Part shown: piece by piece, positions 19,348 through 29,246 of the stretch
How the letters are laid out: the number at the start of each line of letters is the position of its first letter
Numbering within the stretch: position 1 is the first letter of the stretch
DNA from: Caballeronia turbans
GTDB lineage: Bacteria; Pseudomonadota; Gammaproteobacteria; Burkholderiales; Burkholderiaceae
Direction of reading: 5' to 3'
NCBI GenBank assembly: GCA_001544655.2
Contig: FCOD02000008.1
Location: 124,001 to 188,000 of the forward strand
DNA length: 64,000 nt
Program-made: the position numbers and the translations under genes
Notes under the pieces: model-generated
The model's input: only the letters and a program-made list of their open reading frames with translations
Told to the model about the DNA's origin: nothing
The model's database searches: none

Positions 19348-20136
19348 TCAGGCGGCCAGCACGTTCGACAGCGTGCCGATGCCCGCGATCGACACATCCA
19401 CGCGCGCGCCGTCCTTGATCGAGCCGACGCCGATCGACGTGCCGCACGCGATCACATCGCCGGGCACGAGCGTCATGTCTTGCGACAACATGCTCACTTG
19501 CTCGGCGGGCGAGAAGATCATGTCGTCGAGAGGATAATTCTGGCGCTCGACGCCTTCGACCGTCGTGACGACGCTCGATGCGCGCCAGTCGAAGCCGTTG
19601 CCCGGCGTGACGATCGCGGGCCCGAGACAGGTGAACGTGTCGAAGCCTTTCGAGCGGCACCACTGCGCGAAGTTGGGATCTTCCTGCAACAGCTCGATCG
19701 CGGTGACGTCGTTCACGCACGTGAAGCCGAAGATCGCCGCCTGCGCCTCCTCGACCGACGCCCCGCTCACCGTCTTGCCGATCACGATGCCCAGTTCGCC
19801 CTCATACGCGATCTTGCCGTGATAGCTCTTCGGCCGGCGGATCGACTCGTTTGGCCCGATCACCGACATCGGCGGCTTGATGAGAAAGAGCGGATGCTGC
19901 GGCGGCGCCTTGTCGAGCTTCTGCGACAGCGCGTAGTAGTTGTTCCACAGCGCGATGACCTTGCTTGGCTGGCACGGCGCGAGCAGCGCGAGGTCGGCGG
20001 CGGCAAAGGAGATGTCGGTCGGGCGCGGGCGGTCGAACATCGCGCCTTCGTGCTGCACGACGCGGCCCGAGTGCTGATCGAGCGTGCCGAAACCGATGCT
20101 GCCGCCCGCATCGCGAAAACGAATCCAGTGTGTCAA
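19348..20136 (-). CDS. fumarylacetoacetate hydrolase family protein
   Basis: This is a 262-residue protein with a complete FAH-type C-terminal domain. Metal-binding positions lie in the block YEGELGIVIGK near residue 110, then FGFTCVNDVTAIELLQ near 136 and the closing VIACGTSIGVGSIKDG. Relatives hydrolyse or decarboxylate beta-keto or 2-oxo acids. It starts with TTG at 20134-20136, supported by AAGGGAGG eight bases upstream; no ATG fits. It is the fourth gene of the oxalate operon; its substrate there is unknown (perhaps oxaloacetate-like acids). Confidence 0.85.
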   Translation of the reverse strand: MTHWIRFRDAGGSIGFGTLDQHSGRVVQHEGAMFDRPRPTDISFAAADLALLAPCQPSKVIALWNNYYALSQKLDKAPPQHPLFLIKPPMSVIGPNESIRRPKSYHGKIAYEGELGIVIGKTVSGASVEEAQAAIFGFTCVNDVTAIELLQEDPNFAQWCRSKGFDTFTCLGPAIVTPGNGFDWRASSVVTTVEGVERQNYPLDDMIFSPAEQVSMLSQDMTLVPGDVIACGTSIGVGSIKDGARVDVSIAGIGTLSNVLAA

Positions 20137-20200
20137 GTTTGCCTCCCTTGTGAGGAGCGCGGGCGTACATGGCCCGCGCTCTCGTCCCCTCCTCCTTACA

Positions 20201-22408
20201 TCAGATCAAACCCGCGCCGCGCGCCCACTTGTATTTCGCGCCGAGCACCGCGACGGGCAGTTCCGTCGAGTAGGCGTAAGCAGGCACGCCATGCTCGTAA
20301 AGATACTCCGCCGCTTCCTCGACCTGCACGTCGCCCGCCAGCGACGCGACGATCGGCTTCTCGATGCCGAGCGCTTTCATCTCCTCCTTCACTTCAATCA
20401 CGAGCTTCGCGAAGACCATCGGCGGCGTGATGATCGTGTGCCAGTAGCCGAGGATGATCGAATGGATGCGATCGTCTTCCAGCCCGAGGCGGATCGTGTT
20501 CTTGTACGTCGTCGGCGGCTCGCCTCCGGTGATGTCGACGGGATTGCCGGCCGCGCCGAACGGCGGGATGAACTTGCGGAACGCGGCGTCGAGATCGTCG
20601 GGCATCGTCATCAGCGACAGGTTGTTGTCGACGCACGCATCCGAGAGGAGCACGCCCGAGCCGCCCGCCCCCGTGATGATGACGACGTTCTCGCCCTTGG
20701 GCGTCGGCAGCTTCGGAATGCCGCGCGCGAATTCAAGCAGATCGCGCAGGGAGCGCGCGCGGATCACGCCGCATTGCTGGAACACGTCTTCGTAGATCTT
20801 GTCGTTGCCCGCGAGCGCGCCGGTGTGCGAGCTCGCCGCGCGCGCGCCGAGGCTCGTGCGGCCCGCCTTCAGAACCACGACCGGCTTCTTCTTCGACACG
20901 CGCTTCGCGGCCTCGGCGAACGCACGTCCATCCTTCAGGTCCTCGCAATGCTGCGCGATGATCTCGGTGTTGTCGTCCTGTTCGAAGAACGTGAGCAGAT
21001 CGTCTTCATCGACATCGCTCTTGTTGCCGAGGCCCACGATCGCCGACACGCCCATTTTCGCCGAGCGCGAAAAGCCGATGATCGCCATGCCGATGCCGCC
21101 CGATTGCGACGACAGCGCGGCCTTGCCTTTCACGTCATATGGCGTGCAGAACGTCGCGCACAGGTTCTTCGGCGTGTAGTAGAAGCCGTAAATGTTCGGG
21201 CCCATCATGCGGATGTCGTACTGGCGCGCGATCCTGACGATCTCCTCCTGGCCTTCGTGATTGCCGGTCTCGGCAAAGCCGGAAGGAATCAGCACGGCGC
21301 CCGGAATCTGCTTCTCGCCCACTTCGACGAGCGCCTGCGCGACGAACTTCGCCGGAATCGCAAAAACGGCCACATCGATCACGCCGGGCACGTCCTTCAC
21401 GCTCTTGTAGGCCTTGCGGCCCATGATCTCGTCGGCTTTCGGATGGATCGGATAGATCGTGCCCTGATAGCCGCCGTTGATGAGGTTCTTCATCACCGAA
21501 TTGCCGATCTTCCCGTCCTCGTTCGACGCGCCGATCACCGCGACCGCATCGGGCTTCATGATGCGGTTCATCTGCTTGACGATCTGCTCCTGCGTCGGCC
21601 GGTAGCGCGGCGCCGCCGGCTCGAAGTCCATCACGATGCGCACGTCCGCCGCCACCGCTCCGTTCGGGCTCGCGAAGACCGGGTTCAGGTCCATCTCCGA
21701 AATTTGCGGGAAGTCATCGACGAGACGCGACACGCGCTCGATCAGCGTGATGAGCGCCTCGCGATTCACCGGCTCCGAGCCGCGCACGCCGCGCAGCACT
21801 TCGGCGGCCTGGATGCCGTCGAGCATCGATGCGGCTTCGTCGCGCGTCACGGGCGCGAGGCGGAAGGTCACGTCTTTCAGCACTTCGACGAGCACGCCGC
21901 CGAGACCGAACGCGATCAGCTTGCCGAACGACGGATCGGTCACCGCGCCGATGATCACTTCCTGCCCGGCGCCGACCATCTGCTGGACCTGGACGCCGAC
22001 GAGCGTCGCGTTCGGGTCGTATTTCTTCGCATTCGAAATGATCGTGTCGAAGCCGGCCCGCACGTCGGCTTCGTTCTTCACGCCGACCAGCACGCCGCCC
22101 GCTTCGGTCTTGTGCAGGATTTCGGGCGATACGATCTTCAGCACCACCGGAAAGCCGATGAACGACGCGAGCTTCGCGGCATCGTCCGCAGACTTCGCGA
22201 CGCCTTCCTGCGGCACCGCGATGCCGTATGCATCGCAGACGAGCTTGCCTTCGGGCGCCGTGAGCGAGGTGCGGCCTTCGGCCTTCACGCGATCGAATAC
22301 TTCGGCGACGCGGCGCTTCGCGTCGGGTGCGTGCAGCGGCACGACCGGCGCCGCGTGCGTGGATGAGTTGGCTGCTTCGCTGCGTTCCTGGACAACCGTG
22401 CTGTTCAT
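20201..22408 (-). CDS. NDP-forming acyl-CoA synthetase with N-terminal ATP-grasp domain
   Basis: The protein has 735 residues. Residues 30-245 form an ATP-grasp domain (FPVVLKIVSPEILHKTEAGGV; MDLNPVFA). Residues 265-735 hold the CoA-binding Rossmann part (PDAVAVIGASNEDGKIGNSV), followed by the phosphohistidine region SSHTGALAGND and FGAAGNPVDITGG. The usual fused acetate-CoA ligase (ADP-forming) has the CoA-binding part first, so the order is swapped. The start at 22406-22408 follows GGAGATACGC. Next to frc it could activate oxalate, formate or a related acid with CoA, bypassing or priming CoA transfer. That role is inferred. Confidence 0.85.
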   Translation of the reverse strand: MNSTVVQERSEAANSSTHAAPVVPLHAPDAKRRVAEVFDRVKAEGRTSLTAPEGKLVCDAYGIAVPQEGVAKSADDAAKLASFIGFPVVLKIVSPEILHKTEAGGVLVGVKNEADVRAGFDTIISNAKKYDPNATLVGVQVQQMVGAGQEVIIGAVTDPSFGKLIAFGLGGVLVEVLKDVTFRLAPVTRDEAASMLDGIQAAEVLRGVRGSEPVNREALITLIERVSRLVDDFPQISEMDLNPVFASPNGAVAADVRIVMDFEPAAPRYRPTQEQIVKQMNRIMKPDAVAVIGASNEDGKIGNSVMKNLINGGYQGTIYPIHPKADEIMGRKAYKSVKDVPGVIDVAVFAIPAKFVAQALVEVGEKQIPGAVLIPSGFAETGNHEGQEEIVRIARQYDIRMMGPNIYGFYYTPKNLCATFCTPYDVKGKAALSSQSGGIGMAIIGFSRSAKMGVSAIVGLGNKSDVDEDDLLTFFEQDDNTEIIAQHCEDLKDGRAFAEAAKRVSKKKPVVVLKAGRTSLGARAASSHTGALAGNDKIYEDVFQQCGVIRARSLRDLLEFARGIPKLPTPKGENVVIITGAGGSGVLLSDACVDNNLSLMTMPDDLDAAFRKFIPPFGAAGNPVDITGGEPPTTYKNTIRLGLEDDRIHSIILGYWHTIITPPMVFAKLVIEVKEEMKALGIEKPIVASLAGDVQVEEAAEYLYEHGVPAYAYSTELPVAVLGAKYKWARGAGLI

Positions 22409-22497
22409 GTCGCGTATCTCCGATTTATATGGGCGTGCCGGGTCCGCGCCGCCTTCTCTCGAAGGCGGCGGGAGGCAAAGCAACTGCGTGGATGCGC

Positions 22498-23760
22498 TCA
22501 GATCGCGCCGAGGCTTCTCAGCGTGGCGACCTGGTCAGGCGTGTAGCCGAGCTCGGCCATGACTTCGTCCGTGTGCTCGCCGAGCAGCGGCGAGCGCACG
22601 ACGTCCGTCGGGCTGTCGGACAATTTGATCGGATTGCCGACCGTGAGGTATTTGCCGCGCACCGGATGATCCACTTCGACCACGGTCCCGGTCTTGCGCA
22701 GCGACGGTTCTTCGGCGATCTCCTTCATCGAGAGAATGGGGCCGCACGGGATGTCGTGCTTGTTGAGGATTTCCATCGCCTGGAACTTGGTCTTCGACAT
22801 CGTCCAGCGCTCGATCTCCGCGAAGATGTCCTTCAGATGCGGCAGCCGCGCGTTCGGCGTCTTGTAGTCCGGATGGTCGATCCATTCCTCCTTGCCGATC
22901 ACCTTGCAGATTTCACCCCATACCGGCGCCTGCGTGATGAAGTAGATGTACGCGTTCGGATCGGTTTCCCAGCCCTTGCACTTCAGGATCCAGCCGGGCT
23001 GGCCGCCGCCCGATGCGTTGCCCGCGCGCGGCACCGCTTCGCCGAACGTGCCGTTCGGGTATTGCGGATACTCCTTCATTACGCCGGTGCGTTCCAGCCG
23101 TTGCTGGTCGCGCAGCTTCACGCGGCAGAGGTTGAGCACGCCGTCCTGCATGGCGGCGAGCACTTTCTGGCCGCGTCCGGTCGAGTTGCGCTGATAGAGC
23201 GCCGTGACGATGCCGAGCGCGAGATGCAGACCGGTGCCGGAATCGCCGATCTGCGCGCCGGTCACCGTCGGCGGGCCGTCGTCGAAACCGGTCGTCGAGG
23301 CCGCGCCGCCTGCGCATTGCGCGACGTTTTCGTAGACCTTGCAGTCCTCGTACGGTCCGGGTCCGAAGCCTTTCACCGACGCGACGATCATCCGCGGATT
23401 CAGTTCCTGGATGCGCTCCCACGTGAAGCCCATGCGATCGAGCGCGCCCGGCGCGAAGTTCTCGACGAGCACGTCGCATTTCTTCACGAGCGTCTCGAGC
23501 ACCTTCTTCCCTTCGGGATTCTTGGTGTCGATGGTGATCGAGCGCTTGTTGTGATTGAGCATCGTGAAGTAGAGGCTGTCGGCGTCGGGGATGTCGCGCA
23601 GTTGCTCCCGCGTGATGTCGCCCGCGCCCGCGCGTTCCACCTTGATGACGTCCGCGCCGAACCACGCGAGCAGCTGCGTGCAGGTCGGCCCCGATTGAAC
23701 GTGCGTGAAATCCAGGATTCGCACGCCGTCCAGCGCCTTGCCAGATGTGTTCACCGTCAT
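22498..23760 (-). CDS. frc: formyl-CoA:oxalate CoA-transferase
   Basis: This is a 420-residue class III CoA-transferase that moves CoA from formyl-CoA to oxalate. It matches what I know of Oxalobacter formigenes Frc in long blocks: [58 protein letters not shown] and [11 protein letters not shown]. The catalytic Asp is D173 in QIGDSGTG, and the mobile glycine loop is [13 protein letters not shown] precedes the ATG. It lies between the TPP enzyme (45 bp upstream) and the NDP-forming synthetase, in the order expected for an oxalate operon. Confidence 0.95.
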   Translation of the reverse strand: MTVNTSGKALDGVRILDFTHVQSGPTCTQLLAWFGADVIKVERAGAGDITREQLRDIPDADSLYFTMLNHNKRSITIDTKNPEGKKVLETLVKKCDVLVENFAPGALDRMGFTWERIQELNPRMIVASVKGFGPGPYEDCKVYENVAQCAGGAASTTGFDDGPPTVTGAQIGDSGTGLHLALGIVTALYQRNSTGRGQKVLAAMQDGVLNLCRVKLRDQQRLERTGVMKEYPQYPNGTFGEAVPRAGNASGGGQPGWILKCKGWETDPNAYIYFITQAPVWGEICKVIGKEEWIDHPDYKTPNARLPHLKDIFAEIERWTMSKTKFQAMEILNKHDIPCGPILSMKEIAEEPSLRKTGTVVEVDHPVRGKYLTVGNPIKLSDSPTDVVRSPLLGEHTDEVMAELGYTPDQVATLRSLGAI

Positions 23761-23804
23761 GGCTTGTCTCCCAACTCTTTCGTTCGACGTTTATAGGTTC
23801 ACAT

Positions 23805-25571
23805 TTATTTGTACATCGTCTGCGCCATCGTGCCCGGCGCGTAGACAGTCGGATCGACCCAGATGTTGATGACCGCGCTTTTGCCCGTCTTCGCCACCGA
23901 TTCGCGCGCCCGCTGCAGCGCGCCTGCGATCTTCGAGGCTTCGCGCACTTCCTCGCCGTAGCCGCCGAGCATTTCGGCGAAGCGGCCGTACGGCACATCC
24001 GAAAGCAGATTGCCGACATTGCCGCGCTCTTCGCCGTATTTCGCGAGCTGGCCGTAGCGGATCTGGTTCATCGCGGAGTTGTTGCCGATCACCGCGATAT
24101 ACGGCACACCGAAGCGGTTCGCGGTTTCCATGTCGAAGGACGTCATGGAGAACGCGCCATCGCCGTAGTAACAGAGTACTTCTTTCTCGGGGTTGGCGAG
24201 GCCCGCCGCAATCGCGAAACCCGTGCCGACGCCGAGCGAGCCGAGCGCGCCCGGGTCCATCCACTGGCCGGGGCGGCGCGGGCGAACGGCCTGCGCGGAG
24301 ATCGTCACGACATCGCCGCCGTCGCCGATATAGATCGTGTCGTCGGAGAGGAACTGGTTGATTTCGTGCGCGACGCGGTACGGATGGATCGGGCTCGCAT
24401 CGGAGGTGAAGAGCGGCATCAGCTTGGCGGTCGCGGTTTCCTCAAGCGCGGCGAGCTCGCGCATCCACGCCTGGCGCGCCTGACGCTTGTCGTTCTTCAG
24501 GCGTCCCGTCGACGCTTGCAGGACTGCGCCGAGAATCGCGCCCGGATCGCCGACGAGACCGAGATCGATATCGCGGTTCTTGCCGACCGTGCGGTAATCC
24601 ATGTCGATCTGCACGAGCTTCAGGTCGCGGCTGATGCGCTTGCCGTAGCCCATGCGGAAGTCGAACGGCGTGCCGACGATCACGATCAGATCCGCCTTCG
24701 CGAAAGCCTGCGAGCGCGTGCGGTCGAAGTGATGCGGGTCGCCCGGCGGCAGCAGGCCCCGGCTCGCGCCGTTGAAGTAGCCTGGAACGTCGAGGCCGCG
24801 CAGCAAGGCGATCGCTTCTTCGTGGCCGCGCGCCGTCCACACTTGCTGGCCGAAGAGAATCGCGGGACGTTCGGAGTTGACGAGCAGATCCGCGAGCTGC
24901 TCGATCGACTGCGGATCGCCGACCGATTTCGTCGACGCGCGATAGCGGCCGGGCTGCGGAATCACGGCCTTCGACACGTCGATTTCACGGTCGAGCACAT
25001 CGCGCGGAATCTCGAGATACGCCGGGCCGGGCGCGCCGTTGAAGGCTTCGCGCGCGGCCATCGACACCATGTCGGCGACGCGCTCGGTGCTCGGCACGGT
25101 GGCGGCGAACTTGGTGATCGGCGCCATCATGTCGACGTGCGGCAGATCCTGCAGCGAACCCATCTTGTGCTGGGTCAGGGCGCCCTGCCCGCCGATATGA
25201 AGGATCGGGCTTTCCGAGCGGAACGCCGTGGCGACGGCCGTCACCGCGTTGGTGCAGCCCGGTCCGGCGGTCGTCACGACGCAGCCGAGCTTGCCGGTCT
25301 GACGGGCGTAGCCGTCGGCGGCGTGGGCGGCGACCTGCTCGTGGCGCACGTCGATGATGCGGATGCCTTCATCGACGCAACCGTCATAGATATCGATGAT
25401 GTGGCCGCCGCACAGCGTGAAGATCGTGTCGACGCCTTCGTTCTTCAAAGCACGGGCGACCAGATGGCCGCCCGAAATGACGCCTGCGCCGCGGGTCTTC
25501 TGCTTCAGCGTGTCATCGGCGGTGGTGGTGGCTGGAGCGACTTCAGGGCGGCTGCTGACGACTTCGGACAT
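23805..25571 (-). CDS. thiamine-diphosphate enzyme in the oxalyl-CoA decarboxylase position
   Basis: The protein has 588 residues with the three-domain fold of acetolactate synthase and oxalyl-CoA decarboxylase. The catalytic Glu is E78 (DVRHEQVAAHAADGY). The TPP-Mg motif GDGAFSMTSFDMETANRFG ends about 28 residues later with GNN. It lacks the sequence feel of canonical Oxc (for example YGVVGIP is FTLCGGHI here) and looks closer to the 2-hydroxyacyl-CoA lyase/acetolactate-synthase-like clade. Its place directly before frc argues for oxalyl-CoA decarboxylation or a related glyoxylate reaction. AGGAGGAG precedes the ATG at 25569-25571. It is the first gene of a five-gene operon. Confidence 0.8.
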   Translation of the reverse strand: MSEVVSSRPEVAPATTTADDTLKQKTRGAGVISGGHLVARALKNEGVDTIFTLCGGHIIDIYDGCVDEGIRIIDVRHEQVAAHAADGYARQTGKLGCVVTTAGPGCTNAVTAVATAFRSESPILHIGGQGALTQHKMGSLQDLPHVDMMAPITKFAATVPSTERVADMVSMAAREAFNGAPGPAYLEIPRDVLDREIDVSKAVIPQPGRYRASTKSVGDPQSIEQLADLLVNSERPAILFGQQVWTARGHEEAIALLRGLDVPGYFNGASRGLLPPGDPHHFDRTRSQAFAKADLIVIVGTPFDFRMGYGKRISRDLKLVQIDMDYRTVGKNRDIDLGLVGDPGAILGAVLQASTGRLKNDKRQARQAWMRELAALEETATAKLMPLFTSDASPIHPYRVAHEINQFLSDDTIYIGDGGDVVTISAQAVRPRRPGQWMDPGALGSLGVGTGFAIAAGLANPEKEVLCYYGDGAFSMTSFDMETANRFGVPYIAVIGNNSAMNQIRYGQLAKYGEERGNVGNLLSDVPYGRFAEMLGGYGEEVREASKIAGALQRARESVAKTGKSAVINIWVDPTVYAPGTMAQTMYK

Positions 25572-25638
25572 TGTTGTCTCCTCCTCGATGGGGTGGTGTG
25601 CGGGGCTCCCGTGACGTCGTCCTGCCGTCCGGTTCCTG

Positions 25639-25647
25639 TGATATACA
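25639..25647 (+). promoter_or_regulatory. putative GntR operator, site 1
   Basis: TGATATACA lies 68 bp before the start of the TPP-enzyme operon. GTATT occurs about 20 bp further on. The sequence matches the TATAC-centred operators common for FCD-type GntR regulators. Confidence 0.55.
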
Positions 25648-25857
25648 ATATTCCACACACAGTATTAGTCAACTATAGTCCGATCGGCGAAAACCCTGTG
25701 ATGCACTGCAAGATCGTCGTGGCGGCCGGTTTGGCGTGCTTTTCGACGTGCTCAACGCTGCAGTGCATCAATCGCTGTATGCCTTCCATGCGCGTTAAGA
25801 AGTTGCTGAACACCGGACCGCATGCCTCGATAAAAGTGTTTTGACCGCCGTGAAATC

Positions 25858-25866
25858 TGATATACA
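25858..25866 (+). promoter_or_regulatory. putative GntR operator, site 2
   Basis: TGATATACA lies 72 bp before sucC. It is embedded in CTGATATACAG and flanked symmetrically by TGAAAT (25851-25856) and ATTTCA (25869-25874), giving a nested inverted repeat centred near 25862. Confidence 0.6.
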
Positions 25867-25937
25867 GTATTTCAGCGCGCCCTTGGATACGCGTTTGTGG
25901 CCGCGCGCATTCCCATCAGAGGACATCAGGAGACGCA

Positions 25938-27137
25938 ATGAACATCCACGAATATCAGGCGAAGACGCTGCTGCGGAAGTACGGCGTCGCGGTTCCAGCG
26001 GGCCGCGTCGCCTTTTCCGCGCAGGAAGCCGCCGACGCGGCGAGCGCGCTCGGCGGGCCGGTCTGGGTCGTGAAATCGCAGATTCACGCGGGCGGCCGCG
26101 GCGCGGGACGCTTTTCGAATGATCCGGACGGCAAAGGCGGCGTGCGCGTCGTGAAATCGGTGGACGAGGTACGCGAGAACGCGCAGAAGATGCTCGCATC
26201 GGTGCTCGTGACGAAGCAGACCGGGCCGGCGGGCAAGGAAGTGAAGCGTCTCTATATCGAGGAAGGCTGCGATATCGCGCGCGAGCTGTATCTCGGCATG
26301 CTGGTCGATCGCGCCACGTCGCGCATCACGATCATGGCGTCGACCGAAGGCGGCATGGAGATCGAGGAAGTGGCGCACCGCACGCCCGAGAAGATCCTCA
26401 AGGTCGCGATCGATCCGGCGACCGGGCTTCAACCCTTTCACACGCGCCAGATCGCATTCGGACTCGGCCTGAGCGGCAAGCAGGTCAGCGCGGCATCGAA
26501 GTTCATCACGGCGCTGTATCAGGCGTTCGTCGATCTCGACGCGTCCATCGTCGAAGTGAATCCGCTCGTCGTGACCGGTTCCGGCGACGTGATGGCGCTC
26601 GACGCCAAAATCAATTTCGACGACAACGCGCTCTATCGCCATCCCGACATCGAAAAGCTGCGCGACGAAGACGAGGAAGATCCCGCCGAAATCGAAGCGG
26701 CGAAACACGGGCTGAACTACGTGAAGCTCGACGGCAACATCGGCTGCATGGTGAACGGTGCCGGCCTCGCGATGGCCACGATGGACATCATCAAGCTCTA
26801 TGGCGGCGAGCCGGCAAACTTTCTCGACGTCGGCGGCGGCGCGACGCAAGAACGCGTGTCCAGCGCGTTCAAGCTGATCCTGCGCGACCCGAAGGTGCAG
26901 GGAATCCTCGTCAACATCTTCGGCGGCATCATGCGTTGCGACGTGATCGCGCAAGGCGTGGTCGCGGCGGCGCGCGAAGTCGACCTGCGCGTGCCGCTCG
27001 TCGTGCGCCTCGCCGGAACGAATGTCGATGCCGGCCGCGAAATCCTGCGCACGTCCGGTCTCACGATCATCCCCGCCGAAAACCTCGCCGATGCCGCCGA
27101 CAAGATCGTCAGCGCCGTCGCCGCTGCCCAACACTAA
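25938..27137 (+). CDS. sucC: succinyl-CoA ligase (ADP-forming) beta subunit, second copy type
   Basis: This is a 399-residue ATP-grasp subunit. It opens with [17 protein letters not shown], and the Gly-rich loops [13 protein letters not shown] and [18 protein letters not shown] are present. The segment [16 protein letters not shown] is the usual phosphohistidine-contacting part. CAGGAGACGC precedes the ATG. Housekeeping sucCD normally sits elsewhere in Burkholderiaceae, so this looks like a pathway-specific paralogue, either to make succinyl-CoA for priming Frc or as a malate-CoA ligase. The sequence cannot separate these. Confidence 0.88.
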   Translation: MNIHEYQAKTLLRKYGVAVPAGRVAFSAQEAADAASALGGPVWVVKSQIHAGGRGAGRFSNDPDGKGGVRVVKSVDEVRENAQKMLASVLVTKQTGPAGKEVKRLYIEEGCDIARELYLGMLVDRATSRITIMASTEGGMEIEEVAHRTPEKILKVAIDPATGLQPFHTRQIAFGLGLSGKQVSAASKFITALYQAFVDLDASIVEVNPLVVTGSGDVMALDAKINFDDNALYRHPDIEKLRDEDEEDPAEIEAAKHGLNYVKLDGNIGCMVNGAGLAMATMDIIKLYGGEPANFLDVGGGATQERVSSAFKLILRDPKVQGILVNIFGGIMRCDVIAQGVVAAAREVDLRVPLVVRLAGTNVDAGREILRTSGLTIIPAENLADAADKIVSAVAAAQH

Positions 27138-27150
27138 CGAGGAAGCCGAC

Positions 27151-28023
<873 letters not shown>

Positions 28024-28120
28024 TGGTTCGTCCGTTTCATCGTTCAGTCGACGCGTCGTTGCTTGCGACGACGCCCGGGCAAGCGTTGGCACTATCGGTT
28101 CTGTCATTCGGAAAGCAAAA

Positions 28121-28153
28121 AAGGCTGCGCGGCAAACGCCGCGCAGCCTTTTT
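28121..28153. terminator. bidirectional rho-independent terminator
   Basis: A 13-bp perfect stem (AAGGCTGCGCGGC with its complement at 28138-28150) closes a 4-base loop, with A-run before and T-run after. It separates the convergent sucD and gntR genes. Confidence 0.92.
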
Positions 28154-28176
28154 CATTATTGAACCTCAAACCGCCA

Positions 28177-28920
28177 TCAATCCAGAAAGTCGCAATTCGC
28201 CTCGACGAACGCCGCCAGATCCAGCGAGTGCTGCTTCACGAGCCGCTCGACCAGCTCGGTATCGCGCTTTTCCAGCGCCTCGATGATGCGCATGTGATCG
28301 ACGATCGAGCGCGACGCCCGGTCGCTCTGCGAGATCGTCATCTTACGGATGGCGCGCACATGCACGAAGATGTTCTTGATCGTATCGAAGATGATTTCCG
28401 ACTTCGACAGCCGCACGATCGCAGAATGGAAAGCGATATTCGCTTCCGAATACTCGTCGATGTGCTCGGCGGGCGTCGAGTCACGGAAATTGTCGAACAT
28501 GTGGCGCAAGTGGGCGATTTCCTCGTCCGTTGCGCGCTGCGTCGCGAGCCGCGCCGCCATGCTTTCCAGCGCCGCCCACATATGGATCATCTCGACGATC
28601 TCGCGCTTGGTCTTGCGCAAGATGTAGACGCCGCGGCGCGGCACCGTTCGCAGGAACCCTTCCTGCTCGAGCAGCGTCATGGCCTCGCGGATCGGGGTGC
28701 GCGAGACGCCGAGCGCCTCGGTCAGCTCTTTCTCGTCGAGACGGATTTCTTCCCGCGAGCGGTAGATGTCCGCCTCGGCGATCGCCTGCCGCAGCTTCGC
28801 GTACGCCTGGTCGCGCAGCGAAACCGTGGCATTGATCGGCTCCAGCGAAAGTGTGAGCCCTGACGGACGAACGTCGGGGCGAACTTCCGGCCTGTCTACG
28901 GATTGAGTATCAGATGGCAT
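28177..28920 (-). CDS. GntR-family (FCD domain) transcriptional regulator
   Basis: The protein has 247 residues. The winged helix is near residues 35-100 (LRQAIAEADIYRSREEIRL, ALGVSRTPIREAMTLLEQEG, RRGVYILR). The FCD effector domain follows, with metal-ligand-like residues in EANIAFHSAIVRLS and SRSIVDHMRIIEALEKRD. It is FadR/FCD subfamily and usually senses organic acids. Its start overlaps the end of a small membrane-protein gene by 11 bp. Copies of TGATATACA lie upstream of this unit and three others, so it is the best candidate for the oxalate regulator. Confidence 0.9.
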   Translation of the reverse strand: MPSDTQSVDRPEVRPDVRPSGLTLSLEPINATVSLRDQAYAKLRQAIAEADIYRSREEIRLDEKELTEALGVSRTPIREAMTLLEQEGFLRTVPRRGVYILRKTKREIVEMIHMWAALESMAARLATQRATDEEIAHLRHMFDNFRDSTPAEHIDEYSEANIAFHSAIVRLSKSEIIFDTIKNIFVHVRAIRKMTISQSDRASRSIVDHMRIIEALEKRDTELVERLVKQHSLDLAAFVEANCDFLD

Positions 28921-29131
28921 TGATGGCTTGATTTCCCAAGTGCGGACGGCCAGCGTCGACACGCTTGCCCGAACCGCCGTTCTGGTCCTCCGCCGCAAGA
29001 CCGGCGAATCGACCGTGATCCTGTGCGCGCTGCAGCATGTTCTGCGGCACCGCCGACGCAATCATAAACGTAACACCCATACCCACGGCAACCAGCGCGA
29101 ATCCGACAACAACCAACAGGGCGATGCTCAT
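28910..29131 (-). CDS. small single-helix membrane protein coupled to gntR
   Basis: The protein has 73 residues. Residues 2-30 form one strong hydrophobic helix (LLVVVGFALVAVGMGVTFMIA), followed by a polar tail of about 40 residues. GGAGCCTGAG precedes the ATG, and the gene ends 11 bp inside gntR. No family is recognised. If real, it is co-translated with the regulator. The tail overlaps no other coding frame except the first codons of gntR. Confidence 0.6.
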   Translation of the reverse strand: MSIALLVVVGFALVAVGMGVTFMIASAVPQNMLQRAQDHGRFAGLAAEDQNGGSGKRVDAGRPHLGNQAINAI

Positions 29132-29173
29132 CTCAGGCTCCGGTTAAATCACTCAAGAGCCCTCAGTATATGC

Positions 29174-29193
29174 TGCATCGCAACAGCGATGCA
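29174..29193. repeat. inverted repeat in the gntR promoter region
   Basis: TGCATCG, six bases, then CGATGCA forms a perfect 7-bp inverted repeat 43-62 bp before the small membrane-protein gene. It could be an operator half-site pair or part of an mRNA leader hairpin. Confidence 0.45.
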
Positions 29194-29208
29194 ACATATT
29201 TTGCATCT

Positions 29209-29217
29209 TGTATATCA
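29209..29217 (-). promoter_or_regulatory. putative GntR operator, site 3
   Basis: On the minus strand this reads TGATATACA. The surrounding 12-mer CTGATATACAAG is identical to that at site 4. It lies 78 bp before the small membrane-protein/gntR unit, consistent with autoregulation. Confidence 0.6.
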
Positions 29218-29246
29218 GAAACAACGTTGGTGCCTTTGTCTGCAGT

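Larger units (their letters stand above)
25572..25937. promoter_or_regulatory. divergent promoter region between the frc operon and sucCD
   Basis: A 366-bp gap, less GC-rich than its surroundings, lies between two divergent oxalate-associated units. It holds two copies of the motif TGATATACA described separately. There is no small gene. Confidence 0.6.

Noticed and set aside
20084-22366. A plus-strand open frame of 760 codons
   Set aside because: It is antisense to the NDP-forming synthetase, and its His/Arg/Asp-rich translation has no recognisable domain.
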